This document shows, one piece after another, positions 26,803 through 34,178 of a stretch of 64,000 bases of DNA. Each line of letters begins with the position of its first letter. Position 1 is the stretch's first letter. A model generated the notes under the pieces. The model was not told the origin of the DNA, made no database searches, and saw only the letters and a list, made by a program, of their open reading frames with translations. Source of the stretch: Poriferisodalis sp026713105. Its GTDB lineage: Bacteria > Actinomycetota > Acidimicrobiia > Acidimicrobiales > Poriferisodalaceae. A program made the position numbers and the translations under genes. Location of the stretch: assembly GCA_965115995.1 (NCBI GenBank), contig OZ220472.1, positions 1,736,001 to 1,800,000 of the forward strand, in the 5' to 3' direction.

Positions 26803-27606
26803 ATGGTGCCCGTGACGACGACCACCGACACCACCGCAGACCCGTTCACCGAGATCCCGATCCCGGAGGCCCCGACGTTCGACACGATCGAGGCCGAGCG
26901 CCAGCACCGCAAGGAGCGCCTCGCGTCGGTGTACCGGGCGTTCTCGCTGTTCGGGTTCGAAGAGGGCGTTGCCGGCCATGTGACCGCACGCGACCCCGAG
27001 CTGACCGATCACTTCTGGGTCAACCCGTTCGGCGTCGGGTTCGGCCAGATCAAGGTGTCGGACCTGCTGCTGGTCGACCACGACGGCAACATCGTGGAGG
27101 GGCGCTACCCGCTGAACCAAGCGGCGTTCGCCATTCACAGTGAGGTGCACAAGGCCCGGCCCGACGTGATCGCAGCGGCGCATACCCATTCGCTGTACGG
27201 CAAGACCTGGTCGAGCCTGGGACGCCTGCTCGACCCGCTCACCCAGGACGCGTGCGCGTTCTACGAGGATCATGCTCTCTTTGACGACTTCACCGGCGTG
27301 GTGCTCGACACGTCCGAAGGCAAGCGCATCGGCCAAGCGCTCGGCAGCTGCAAGGCCGTGATCCTGCAGAACCACGGGCTGCTCACAGTGGGCCAAACCG
27401 TCGAAGAGGCCGCATGGTGGTTCATCACCATGGAGCGCACCTGCCAAAGCCAGCTCATGGCCGAAGCGGCCGGCACACCGATCCCGATCCGCCACGAGTC
27501 CGCCAAGCTCACGGCGACGCAGACCGGCAGCCCGCTGGCCGGCTGGTTCAGCTACCAACCGATCTACGACAAGGTCCTCGAGCGCGACCCCAGCTTCCTC
27601 GACTGA
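26803..27606 (+). CDS. Class II aldolase/adducin family protein
   Basis: A 267-residue class II aldolase-fold protein. The metal site is AAAHTHSLYG, with His127 and His129, and LQNHGLLTVGQTVEEA supplies the third His. EGVAGHVTARDP (about 54-65) is the substrate/phosphate-binding region. Family enzymes cleave or epimerise sugar phosphates (fuculose-, ribulose-phosphate); many actinobacterial members near acyl-CoA genes have no assigned substrate. The ATG at 26803 is used; GTGs at 26806 and 26812 are possible. It ends 33 bp before the convergent antiporter gene, with a hairpin between. Confidence 0.83.
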   Translation: MVPVTTTTDTTADPFTEIPIPEAPTFDTIEAERQHRKERLASVYRAFSLFGFEEGVAGHVTARDPELTDHFWVNPFGVGFGQIKVSDLLLVDHDGNIVEGRYPLNQAAFAIHSEVHKARPDVIAAAHTHSLYGKTWSSLGRLLDPLTQDACAFYEDHALFDDFTGVVLDTSEGKRIGQALGSCKAVILQNHGLLTVGQTVEEAAWWFITMERTCQSQLMAEAAGTPIPIRHESAKLTATQTGSPLAGWFSYQPIYDKVLERDPSFLD

Positions 27607-27614
27607 ACCGCCCC

Positions 27615-27633
27615 CGGCGGCATATGGCCGCCG
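27615..27633. terminator. Hairpin between convergent genes
   Basis: CGGCGGC pairs with GCCGCCG-type sequence (7 bp, 5-nt loop) in the 33-bp gap between the class II aldolase and antiporter genes. It could terminate transcription from both sides. No U-tract is present. Confidence 0.5.
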
Positions 27634-27639
27634 AGGCAG

Positions 27640-29388
27640 CTAGGAGTCTTCCTCTTCAGGCCGGGGCACCTCTGCGTGCAACACGGCGTGGGTGACAGCC
27701 TCGGTTGCCGGCTCGGGCAGCTCGAAGTGGCCGAGGGCATGGGCAATGAGCGCATCGAGGGCGGCCTGCCGCTCCGCGACGACGTGGTCGACCAGGCCAT
27801 CTCGCTCAAGATCCGCAGCATCGGCAGGGTCTGCCGCCCACGCCAGCACGATCACATCAGGGTTGTGCTCTCGTGCGATGCGGGCGAACTGCTCGACAAC
27901 TGACGGCGGGCTGTCCACTGCGAGCACGATCCGGGCGTCACGCAGGCCCGCCCGGTCCGCTATGAGGTGCCGCGAGACGTCGCCGGTCAGCACCCGTCGG
28001 CCCGTCGAGACACCCCAGCGCTGAGCTTCGGGGTCGATCGACACGATCGTGTACGGGATGTGTGCCAGCTCGAGGGCGCTGACGATGCGGCGCGCCCGGG
28101 GACCGAATCCGTTCACGACGGCGTGATCCTGCAGCGGTTCGTGCTCGCTGGGATCGCCGATGTCGTCGATGTCGACGGGCGGGCGGCGAGCGGGACTGTC
28201 GCTGTTCGCCGCCTCGAGCCGTCCTGCGAGTGATTCGCCCCATCGCACCCCGAACGGGCTGAATGCCATCAGCAGCACGGTGACCGCAATGAAGGCGTCG
28301 GTGCCGTTGGCGAGGCCGGCCGGAACGAGCCCGGCTTCCTCGCCGGCCCGTTCGAGGACGAAGGAGAATTCGCCGACCTGTGCCAGCACCAATGCCCCCG
28401 ACACGACCACCGCACGAGGCTGGCGCAGCAGCAGTGCGGCCGATGCGGTCGCGAACAGCTTGATGACCACGACGCCGATGGCGAGGCCGATCACCAGCGG
28501 CAAGTTGCGGGCGAGGTAGCCGACATCGAGCAGCATGCCGATCGACACGAAGAACGTGGCCGAGAACAGGATCTGCAGCGGCATCACCTCGCCCAGCGCC
28601 CGCGCGGCGACGCGGCTCTCGCTCACCATCAGCCCGGCAAGGAACGCCCCGAGCGAGATGGACACGTCGAGCAGGCTCGTCAGGTACGCCGTGCCGAAGC
28701 AGATCGCCAGGATGGCCAGCAGGAAAACCTCGTGGGACTGGAATCGAGAGACGTAGCGCAGGAGCGCCGGCATCAGCGTGCGAGCCGCGACGATCACCGC
28801 GACGACGATGCCTGCCGCCTTGGCGAGCGCGAGCAGGGCGCTTACGGGACCGGTGGTCTGCCCGCCGAGCAATGGCACGGCCAGCACCATGGCGACGATT
28901 GCCAAGTCCTGGAAGATAAGCAGTGCAATCGACATGTTGCCGGTCGGCGTTGTGGTTGCCCGCCGTGCGGCCAGCACCTTGAGCACGATGGCGGTGCTGC
29001 TGAGCGACACAAGCAAGCCGGTGAACACTGCCGTGCGCCATTCGACGCCGAAGGCGACAACGATCGCGGTGACGATGCCTGTGGTGAGCCCGACCTGGCT
29101 CGCCCCTCCGATCAGGAACATCGACGCGAGCTGTCGCACCCGTTCGAGGCTGAACTCGATGCCGAGTGTGAACAGCAGGAGCATCACCCCGATGTCAGCC
29201 GACTGGTTGACCAAGTCGATGTCGCTGATGATGCCGATCCCGCTGGGGCCGATGACCGCACCCGCGGCGAGGAAGCCAACGATCGGAACGACGCCGATGC
29301 GCGCCGACACGAAGGCGATCAGTGTCCCCGCAACCAGCATGATTGCCAGTTCGGTCAATAGCGGCGGTGCCGACGCAGCAAACAGCAC
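27640..29388 (-). CDS. CPA2-type cation:proton antiporter with TrkA-N domain (Kef family)
   Basis: A 582-residue membrane protein. Residues 1-390 contain about 12 hydrophobic segments of the Na+/H+ exchanger fold (for example LTELAIMLVAGTLIAFV and VGFLAAGAVIGPSG). The C-terminal cytoplasmic part (about 410-520) is a TrkA-N/RCK Rossmann domain with VVNGFGPRARR in place of the usual GxGxxG and ILTGD-like VLTGDVSR. Kef proteins exchange K+ or Na+ for H+ and protect against electrophile stress, gated by nucleotide or glutathione binding. The changed nucleotide motif suggests altered ligand binding. No KefF-like partner is adjacent. Confidence 0.87.
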   Translation of the reverse strand: MLFAASAPPLLTELAIMLVAGTLIAFVSARIGVVPIVGFLAAGAVIGPSGIGIISDIDLVNQSADIGVMLLLFTLGIEFSLERVRQLASMFLIGGASQVGLTTGIVTAIVVAFGVEWRTAVFTGLLVSLSSTAIVLKVLAARRATTTPTGNMSIALLIFQDLAIVAMVLAVPLLGGQTTGPVSALLALAKAAGIVVAVIVAARTLMPALLRYVSRFQSHEVFLLAILAICFGTAYLTSLLDVSISLGAFLAGLMVSESRVAARALGEVMPLQILFSATFFVSIGMLLDVGYLARNLPLVIGLAIGVVVIKLFATASAALLLRQPRAVVVSGALVLAQVGEFSFVLERAGEEAGLVPAGLANGTDAFIAVTVLLMAFSPFGVRWGESLAGRLEAANSDSPARRPPVDIDDIGDPSEHEPLQDHAVVNGFGPRARRIVSALELAHIPYTIVSIDPEAQRWGVSTGRRVLTGDVSRHLIADRAGLRDARIVLAVDSPPSVVEQFARIAREHNPDVIVLAWAADPADAADLERDGLVDHVVAERQAALDALIAHALGHFELPEPATEAVTHAVLHAEVPRPEEEDS

Positions 29389-29452
29389 TTGCCGGCAAGG
29401 CTATGGGTGTGCGCGCCTCAGGGTTCGAGCGGCCACCCTATGGCAGGCCGGG

Positions 29453-30880
29453 CTACCACTCTGCGGCGATGTACTGGGTCTCGCAGAACTCGTAGATGCC
29501 CTCGCTGGCGCCCTCTCGGCCGAGGCCCGACTGCTTCATGCCCCCAAACGGAGCAGCGGGGTCGGACACTGCGCCGCGGTTCAGGCCGATCATGCCGGCT
29601 TCGATGCGTTCGCTGACCGCAAGGCCCTTGGCCAGGTCCTGCGTGTAGACGTAGCCGATCAGGCCCATCTCGGTGTCGTTCGCGGCCGCGATCATGGCGT
29701 CGGTGTCGGTGAAGCTGGAGACGGGTGCGACGGGGCCGAAGATCTCCTCGCGGGTGATGGGCGCGCCCGGTTCGACGCCGCCGAGCACCGTCGGCTCGTA
29801 GAAGAACCCCGGGCCGTCGATGGCGCTGCCGCCTGTCACAGCCTGGGCTCCCCCGTCGACCGCTGAGCGCACCAGCCGGTCGATGTTCTCGACTGACGCA
29901 GCGTTGATCATCGGGCCGCACGAGACGTCGGGGTCACGGCCATTGCCGACCTTCATGGCGCCCATTGCTGCTGCGAGCAGGTCGACGAACTCGTCGTGCA
30001 CCGGCGCCTCCACGAAGAATCGGTTCGCTGCGGTGCAGGTCTCGGCCGAGTGGCGCATCTTGGCGACCATGGCGCCCGCGATGGCGGCCTCGAGGTCCGC
30101 GTCGGCAAAGACGATGAAGGGTGCATTGCCGCCGAGCTCCATCACCACTTTGAGCACCCGATCAGCGCAGCGCTTCAGCAGCACCCTGCCGACTTCGGTA
30201 GAGCCCGTGAACGACAGCATCCGCACGGCCCGATGGTCGACTACGGCGTCGAGCCAGGCACCGGAATTCGACGTGGGCACCAGGTTGACGACACCGGGCG
30301 GCACTCCGGCCTCGGCCAGCAGCTCAGCGACCCGCAGCGAGGTCAACGGGGCCTCACGGGGCGGCTTGATGACCACCGCGTTGCCGGCAGCCAGCGCCGG
30401 GGCGAGCTTGCGGGTGATCATCGCCGCTGGGAAATTCCAAGGCGTGATCATCGCCACGACACCCACCGGGGGGTGGCGGGTGATGATCCGGTTCGCTCCT
30501 GAGGGGGCGACGCTGATCGATCCGTGGATGCGCACAGCTTCTTCGGCGTTCCAGCGGAAGAACTCTGCCGCGTAAGCCACCTCGCCCGCGGCGTCAACGC
30601 GGGGCTTGCCGTTCTCGAGGGTGATGAGGTCGGCCAGCTCATCGGTGTGCTCAACGAGTATCCGGTGAGCGTCCCGCAGAATCTCCGAGCGAACCCGCGG
30701 CGGCTCGGCCCCCCATCCCGGCTGTGCCGCGGCAGCCGCATCGCACGCTGCGACGGCGTCGGCCGGGGATCCCGCTGCGACGCTTGCCGCGACGCCGCCG
30801 GTGGCGGGGTCGAGCACGTCGATGCGGCTTGCTGCGTCTCCAGCCAGCCAGTTGCCTCCGATGAGCATGTGCGTCTGCAT
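29453..30880 (-). CDS. NAD(P)-dependent aldehyde dehydrogenase (succinate-semialdehyde dehydrogenase type)
   Basis: A 475-residue aldehyde dehydrogenase. It starts MQTHMLIGGNWLAGD; PWNFPAAMITRKLAPALAAG binds NAD(P), FTGSTEVGRVLL is the nucleotide-loop motif, VMELGGNAPFIVF carries the general-base Glu, and the catalytic Cys lies in SAETCTAANRF. The final AAPFGGMKQSGLGREG is typical of GabD-like enzymes that oxidise succinate semialdehyde to succinate. The ATG at 30880 starts exactly where the family starts; an in-frame start at 30919 exists. No GABA genes are nearby, so the aldehyde is not certain. Confidence 0.88.
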   Translation of the reverse strand: MQTHMLIGGNWLAGDAASRIDVLDPATGGVAASVAAGSPADAVAACDAAAAAQPGWGAEPPRVRSEILRDAHRILVEHTDELADLITLENGKPRVDAAGEVAYAAEFFRWNAEEAVRIHGSISVAPSGANRIITRHPPVGVVAMITPWNFPAAMITRKLAPALAAGNAVVIKPPREAPLTSLRVAELLAEAGVPPGVVNLVPTSNSGAWLDAVVDHRAVRMLSFTGSTEVGRVLLKRCADRVLKVVMELGGNAPFIVFADADLEAAIAGAMVAKMRHSAETCTAANRFFVEAPVHDEFVDLLAAAMGAMKVGNGRDPDVSCGPMINAASVENIDRLVRSAVDGGAQAVTGGSAIDGPGFFYEPTVLGGVEPGAPITREEIFGPVAPVSSFTDTDAMIAAANDTEMGLIGYVYTQDLAKGLAVSERIEAGMIGLNRGAVSDPAAPFGGMKQSGLGREGASEGIYEFCETQYIAAEW

Positions 30881-31010
30881 GGCGTCAGCATCCCAAATCC
30901 GCCGCTCGCCCCGCGCCACAGCCAGCTAGCGACCGTAACTCCAGGACCGTTGCGGCGATGACCGGGTGCCGATGCGACGACTCGGCCCGGCGCTGCCGAG
31001 CAGGGGATGC

Positions 31011-32000
31011 TCAGCCGCCGTAGTGCTGCATTCCGCGCTCACGTGAGCGCATCTCGGCGACAGCTCGCTGCGCGTCGCCGATCGCGTGCTCCAGCTCGGC
31101 GATCACCGCGTCTGCATCGGAAGTGAACTCCAGCTCTTCGACGAGGGTCGCGAGGCGGCCCTGCGACCGCCACGCAGCGAACTTGGCCCACTCGGTCCAC
31201 AGCGTCTCGTGGTCGTCGACCTCGATGAGGTCGCAAGTGCGGCTTTGTTCGTCGATGGTCGTGTCGGTCGCCACGTACCCGTTCACCATCGAGATCCGTT
31301 CGCACATCTCGTCGAGCGGTCCGGCGCGGTGCACCACCATGTCGCCGTGCAGAGCAATGGCGTATCCGGCCCCCGCGAAGTCGGGAGCGACCGTGCGCGC
31401 TGCGGGGACCTGCTGGCCGGCGTCGGCCAGATTGGCGGCTTCGTGCTTGGTGCCCCCGAACCACTCGAAGCGGCCCCCGGCGACATCGGCCGGGTCGGTC
31501 ACGGCCAGCACGTAGTCGAGCGGCAGCGTGTCGTGATGCCACTTGTCGATGGCCCTGTCGATCTGTGACGGCTCGTAGTTGAGGTGGCCGAGGTGCACCG
31601 GCATCGGGTGCGGTGCGATTTCGATGCCGTAAATGGCTTCGAGGTGCGCCGTGACCTCCGGGCTGAGGCACAGGTCGCGCAGCCAGCGTGAGCGGTAGCA
31701 GCCGCCACGCACGGTTCGCTCGATCCGCTCCCCTGCCGGCCGGGTGAAGCACCGCAGCCGCCGGGCCGTCTCCAGCATGACCGCTGCGCCCTCGTCGCTT
31801 AGCATCCGGAACGGCGACGACAGCGCAACCGGCGTGGCCTTCGTGGCGATCTCGGCAGCGTCGTAACCCAGATCGGCCAGCATCAGCACCTCAGCCGGTC
31901 CCTCGAGCTGCAAGTGCTGTTCCGGGTCGAACGCCGGCTCGCCCTCCAGCCACTCATACCCCCGCGGCTGCGCCTGCGGAAACGGAATTGCTTCGCCCAC
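31011..32000 (-). CDS. Hypothetical protein with a 2-oxoglutarate/Fe(II)-oxygenase-like core
   Basis: A 329-residue protein starting at GTG 32000, which overlaps the stop of the upstream HIT gene by one base, so the two are translationally coupled. The central part shows WHHDTLP (about 154-160), then HGDMVVHRAGPL (218-229) and RISMVNGYV, spaced like the HxD...H...R facial triad of cupin-fold dioxygenases (phytanoyl-CoA hydroxylase type). The C-terminus is helical and may be a coiled coil (EELEFTSDADAVIAELEHAI). The assignment is structural guesswork from motif spacing; the substrate is unknown. Confidence 0.6.
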   Translation of the reverse strand: MGEAIPFPQAQPRGYEWLEGEPAFDPEQHLQLEGPAEVLMLADLGYDAAEIATKATPVALSSPFRMLSDEGAAVMLETARRLRCFTRPAGERIERTVRGGCYRSRWLRDLCLSPEVTAHLEAIYGIEIAPHPMPVHLGHLNYEPSQIDRAIDKWHHDTLPLDYVLAVTDPADVAGGRFEWFGGTKHEAANLADAGQQVPAARTVAPDFAGAGYAIALHGDMVVHRAGPLDEMCERISMVNGYVATDTTIDEQSRTCDLIEVDDHETLWTEWAKFAAWRSQGRLATLVEELEFTSDADAVIAELEHAIGDAQRAVAEMRSRERGMQHYGG

Positions 32001-32488
32001 TAGCGCCCTTCCCTTGCGTTGATCTTTGCGGCCACTGCTGCCAAGTGTTCGTTGTCTGCCTGCCTGGATGCGATCTCAGTAGTCACGTAGCCGGGGTACG
32101 TCTCAAAGTACTGGTGGCTGCGGGCGGTTGTCTCGGGCTCGGGGCCCGGCGTCACGCCGACGGTCTCGTGCAGCGGGATGACCTTGGCGTGCAGGTGGTC
32201 GATCATCATTCCCTCGAACACGACAGCACAGCGGTCCACGTCGTCATACGTCGCGGCGATCTTCGCCGCGACGTGGCGCGCCGCCTCGAGCAGGCCTGCC
32301 GCCACATCGGCGTCCACTCGGGCGATGTCGCTCGGGTGGTGCAGCTTTGTGATGACCACGCTGAAACCCTCGGTGTTGGGGAAGACGTCCAAGAAACCGA
32401 GATGGAGTTGATCCTCATACACGAGATGGCACGGCTCGTCTCCGACCACGATCCGGCAGAAAATGCACTGGTCCACTCGTAACGGCAT
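32000..32488 (-). CDS. HIT family protein (histidine triad-like nucleotide hydrolase)
   Basis: A 162-residue HIT-domain protein. The N-terminus CIFCRIVVGDEPCHLVYED (pieces at 8-26) carries a CxxC-like zinc pair as in many HIT proteins. The active-site string is DHLHAKVIPLH, so the third His of the triad is Lys102, as in a known subgroup of bacterial HIT proteins. Such enzymes hydrolyse nucleotide phosphoramidates or AppppA-like dinucleotides. The ATG at 32488 is chosen because upstream in-frame residues are Arg/Ser-rich noise. It is coupled by one-base overlap to the downstream oxygenase-like gene. Confidence 0.83.
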   Translation of the reverse strand: MPLRVDQCIFCRIVVGDEPCHLVYEDQLHLGFLDVFPNTEGFSVVITKLHHPSDIARVDADVAAGLLEAARHVAAKIAATYDDVDRCAVVFEGMMIDHLHAKVIPLHETVGVTPGPEPETTARSHQYFETYPGYVTTEIASRQADNEHLAAVAAKINAREGR

Positions 32489-32537
32489 TGCCGCGTTCCG
32501 TCTCGTCAGTGTCGGGGCCGTTTGGGACGGTCGGTGG

Positions 32538-33116
32538 CTAGGCGATCGCGATGGATGCCTGCAATGCATCGACCCTGTTGACAATTGCCCGAAGGTCTAC
32601 GCGCATTTCGTCGATGCGACGGTCTATGCCGTCAACGCGCTTGTCGAGACCCTCGAACCGATGGTCGACGGCATCGAAACGGGCATCCATCCGGCCGTTC
32701 TGGTCTGCGAACCGCTGGTCGACGGCATCGAAGCGAGCATCCATGCGGCCGTTCTGGTTGTTGAAGCGCTGATCCACCGCATCGAACCGGACGTTGACGA
32801 GATCGACGATCCCATCCATGCGGTCGTTCTGGTCGTCGAACCGGACGTTGACGAGATCGACGATCCCATCCATGCGGTCGTTCTGGTCGTCGGACCGGAC
32901 GTTGACGAGATCGACGATCCCATCCATGCGGTCGTTCTGGTCGTCGGACCGGACGTTGACGAGATCGACGATCCCATCCATGCGGTCGTTCTGGTCGTCG
33001 AAGCGGTCTGTGACGCCTCCGAAGCCCCACTTGATCAGCGCCCACACGCCACCGGCGAACGCGATAGCGATGGTGGCGAACACCGTCAGCATCGGCGGCA
33101 CGCTCGACCAGTCCAT
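32538..33116 (-). CDS. Membrane-anchored coiled-coil protein with internal 18-residue repeats
   Basis: A 192-residue protein. One hydrophobic segment (PPMLTVFATIAIAFAGGVW, about 7-25) should anchor it in the membrane with a short N-terminus. The rest is a long charged coiled coil made of repeats: four near-identical copies of DDQNDRMDGIVDLVNVR plus Phe or Ser (18 residues each), then looser FDAVDQRFxxQNGRMDAR copies. Heptad-like spacing of hydrophobics suggests a rod. I know no specific function; it resembles hypothetical coiled-coil proteins with ApoLp-like repeats. The nearly identical DNA copies suggest recent expansion. Confidence 0.75.
   Translation of the reverse strand: MDWSSVPPMLTVFATIAIAFAGGVWALIKWGFGGVTDRFDDQNDRMDGIVDLVNVRSDDQNDRMDGIVDLVNVRSDDQNDRMDGIVDLVNVRFDDQNDRMDGIVDLVNVRFDAVDQRFNNQNGRMDARFDAVDQRFADQNGRMDARFDAVDHRFEGLDKRVDGIDRRIDEMRVDLRAIVNRVDALQASIAIA
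32793..33008. repeat. 54-bp direct tandem repeat, four copies, inside a CDS
   Basis: Units begin at 32793, 32847, 32901 and 32955 with gttgacgagatcgacgatcc and differ by only a few bases (for example cgaaccggac versus cggaccggac). The 54-bp period keeps the reading frame and adds 18 residues of coiled coil per copy, so copy number could vary between strains by slippage. Confidence 0.95.
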
Positions 33117-33283
33117 GCGTTCACCCTACGTGACGCCCGGCCCCCGGAAAGCGGAATTTTCGAGCCTCATCGCTCAGCTCAACTGGATCACAGCACCCTG
33201 CGGAAGCACCAGCCGGCACCGCCGGCGGCTCGGGGCCGACTCCGACAAGAGCGGCGTGCGTTGTCGCGGTAGCGTGCGGCGCT

Positions 33284-33883
33284 ATGGCGAGCGGCGCTGG
33301 TTCGGAACAGGGAACGCTGGCGGTCACGGGCGATCCGGCGGCTGATCAGCTGGTGCTGGACGACCCGTTCTCGCTGCTGCTGGCGATGATGCTCGACCAG
33401 CAGATCCCCATGGAGTGGGCGTTCAAGGGCCCTGCCCGGCTGGCTGACCGTCTTGGCGATCGCTACTCGGTCACCGCCATTGCCGCCATGGAACCTGACG
33501 AGCTCGAAGCTGCCTTCAAGGAAAAACCGGCGATCCACCGGTTCCCGGGTTCGATGGCCCGGCGATGCGGCGATCTGGCCCGCCACGTCGTCGAGCACTA
33601 CGACGGCGACGCGGGTGCCATATGGGCCGACGTGCGAAGCGGCAAGGCACTGTTCGACCGGCTGCGGGCCCTTCCCGGCTACGGCGACGAGAAGGCCAAG
33701 ATCTTCGTCGCCATCCTGGCCAAGCGGTTCGGGGTTGCCCCCCGCGGGTGGAAGGCCGTGGCCGGCCCATTCGCCGACCAGCACCCGCGCTCGGTCGCCG
33801 ATATCGACGGACCTGACGCCCTCGCCGAGGTCCGCGTCTGGAAGAAGAACCAGAAAGCCGCCGGCAAGTCCAAGCAGGACTGA
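33284..33883 (+). CDS. HhH-GPD base-excision-repair family protein (TIGR03252 type)
   Basis: A 199-residue protein of the endonuclease III/HhH-GPD superfamily, in the actinobacterial TIGR03252 subgroup. LLLAMMLDQQIPMEWAFKGP (pieces at about 31-50) is the conserved first helix pair. The helix-hairpin-helix is LRALPGYGDEKAKIFVAIL (pieces at about 127-145), followed by KRFGVAPRGW. The Lys/Asp catalytic pair of classical EndoIII is not obvious and there is no Fe-S cluster, so glycosylase activity is unproven. The initiating ATG at 33284 is the natural start. Its promoter region is shared with the divergent coiled-coil gene. Confidence 0.82.
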   Translation: MASGAGSEQGTLAVTGDPAADQLVLDDPFSLLLAMMLDQQIPMEWAFKGPARLADRLGDRYSVTAIAAMEPDELEAAFKEKPAIHRFPGSMARRCGDLARHVVEHYDGDAGAIWADVRSGKALFDRLRALPGYGDEKAKIFVAILAKRFGVAPRGWKAVAGPFADQHPRSVADIDGPDALAEVRVWKKNQKAAGKSKQD

Positions 33884-34178
33884 CCGCCACCGACATCGCC
33901 CAGCCGGCAGTGCGTCGCGCACAACGCTGACTCCCCCGGCTGACTCCCCCGGCTGCGGTGTTCACCGACACGGCCCGCCGGTGCGTCACATGACAGCTGT
34001 TGCGCGTGCGTGTCGTTCAGTCGTCGCACGTTGCGTTCCCGTGACAGGGCTATTGCTCATCTGAAATTCGCGGAACGCAGCTCCCCGCGCATGCGTCGAG
34101 GCATCAAGTCGCACCGCCCGCAGCAGCGCTGCAGGCCGGATGCGACGCAAGCCAACCAACGCAAAGGGGACTGACGTG
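33884..34178. other. 295-bp intergenic region upstream of the VWA lipoprotein gene
   Basis: No gene recognised on either strand. It contains a 13-bp direct repeat (gctgactcccccg, twice, near 33927-33955) and likely holds the promoter of the following lipoprotein gene. No confident -10/-35 pair can be named. Confidence 0.5.

Noticed and set aside
32793..33008. CRISPR-like 54-bp repeats
   Set aside because: Repeats are contiguous, lie inside a coding frame and keep it open, so they are protein repeats.
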